DNA of 5,624 nt from Ruminococcaceae bacterium UBA2806 (lineage in GTDB: Bacteria; Bacillota; Clostridia; Oscillospirales; Acutalibacteraceae), in NCBI GenBank assembly GCA_002351795.1, contig DEHG01000087.1, positions 9,148 through 14,771 of the forward strand, in the 5' to 3' direction. This document shows, one piece after another, positions 5,593 to 5,624 of the stretch. Both the position numbers and the translations under genes were made by a program. Below the pieces are notes generated by a model that was not told where the DNA came from, made no database searches, and was given only the letters and a program-made list of their open reading frames with translations. How positions within the stretch are numbered: position 1 is the stretch's first letter; every line of letters starts with the position of its first letter.

Positions 5593-5624
5593 ATAAACTA
5601 TCGGGCATCTCTAAAAACTTGTTT

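Noticed and set aside
5598..5624. The right edge (GGGCATCTCTAAAAACTTG) looked like a possible insertion-sequence end.
   Set aside because: No partner inverted repeat, target duplication or transposase is in the window, so it cannot be supported.

Overview
The window looks like chromosomal DNA from a low-to-moderate GC Gram-positive gut bacterium of the Clostridia, most like Ruminococcus or a close relative. This rests on the strong AGGAGG-type ribosome binding sites, the AT-rich intergenic DNA, an AgrC-type GHKL sensor kinase paired with a LytTR response regulator, and the family membership of the broken genes on the left. No RNA gene, CRISPR array or transposase was seen.

Left half (1-2446, + strand): an apparently decaying locus. 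An AT-rich leader (1-355) carries an 18-bp palindrome and a 12-bp hairpin that abuts the first ribosome binding site. Next comes an ECF-type sigma factor (356-1030). Its first ~50 residues resemble a short double-glycine leader peptide, and a second well-placed ribosome binding site precedes Met64, where a normal-sized sigma factor would begin. It is followed by a small gene with an excellent ribosome binding site but two in-frame TAA codons (1067-1330), a hairpin resembling a terminator (1348-1375), and a short membrane-anchored protein resembling the NHLM bacteriocin-export adaptor (1423-1824). The adaptor runs out of frame straight into the catalytic part of a SpoIIE/PP2C-type phosphatase (about 1781-2446), which has lost both its N-terminal part and its last metal-binding motif. 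The simplest reading is a peptide-export locus with its own sigma factor and phosphatase, collapsed by internal deletion.

Right half (5466 down to 2586, - strand): an apparently intact operon of LytTR response regulator, seven-helix GHKL histidine kinase and alpha/beta hydrolase. The first two genes are 2 bp apart. The hydrolase follows after 53 bp with no visible terminator.

Control region (5467-5624): two exact 14-bp direct repeats with a 20-bp period. Eight of nine positions in each fit the published LytTR-site consensus as I recall it. They sit directly beside the weak -35 of a leftward promoter with a perfect TATAAT, which would drive the operon. A second plausible promoter faces right and leaves the window. 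The layout resembles the agr P2/P3 control region and suggests autoregulation plus a divergent target just beyond the right edge. The two halves converge at 2447-2585, where no clear terminator is visible.
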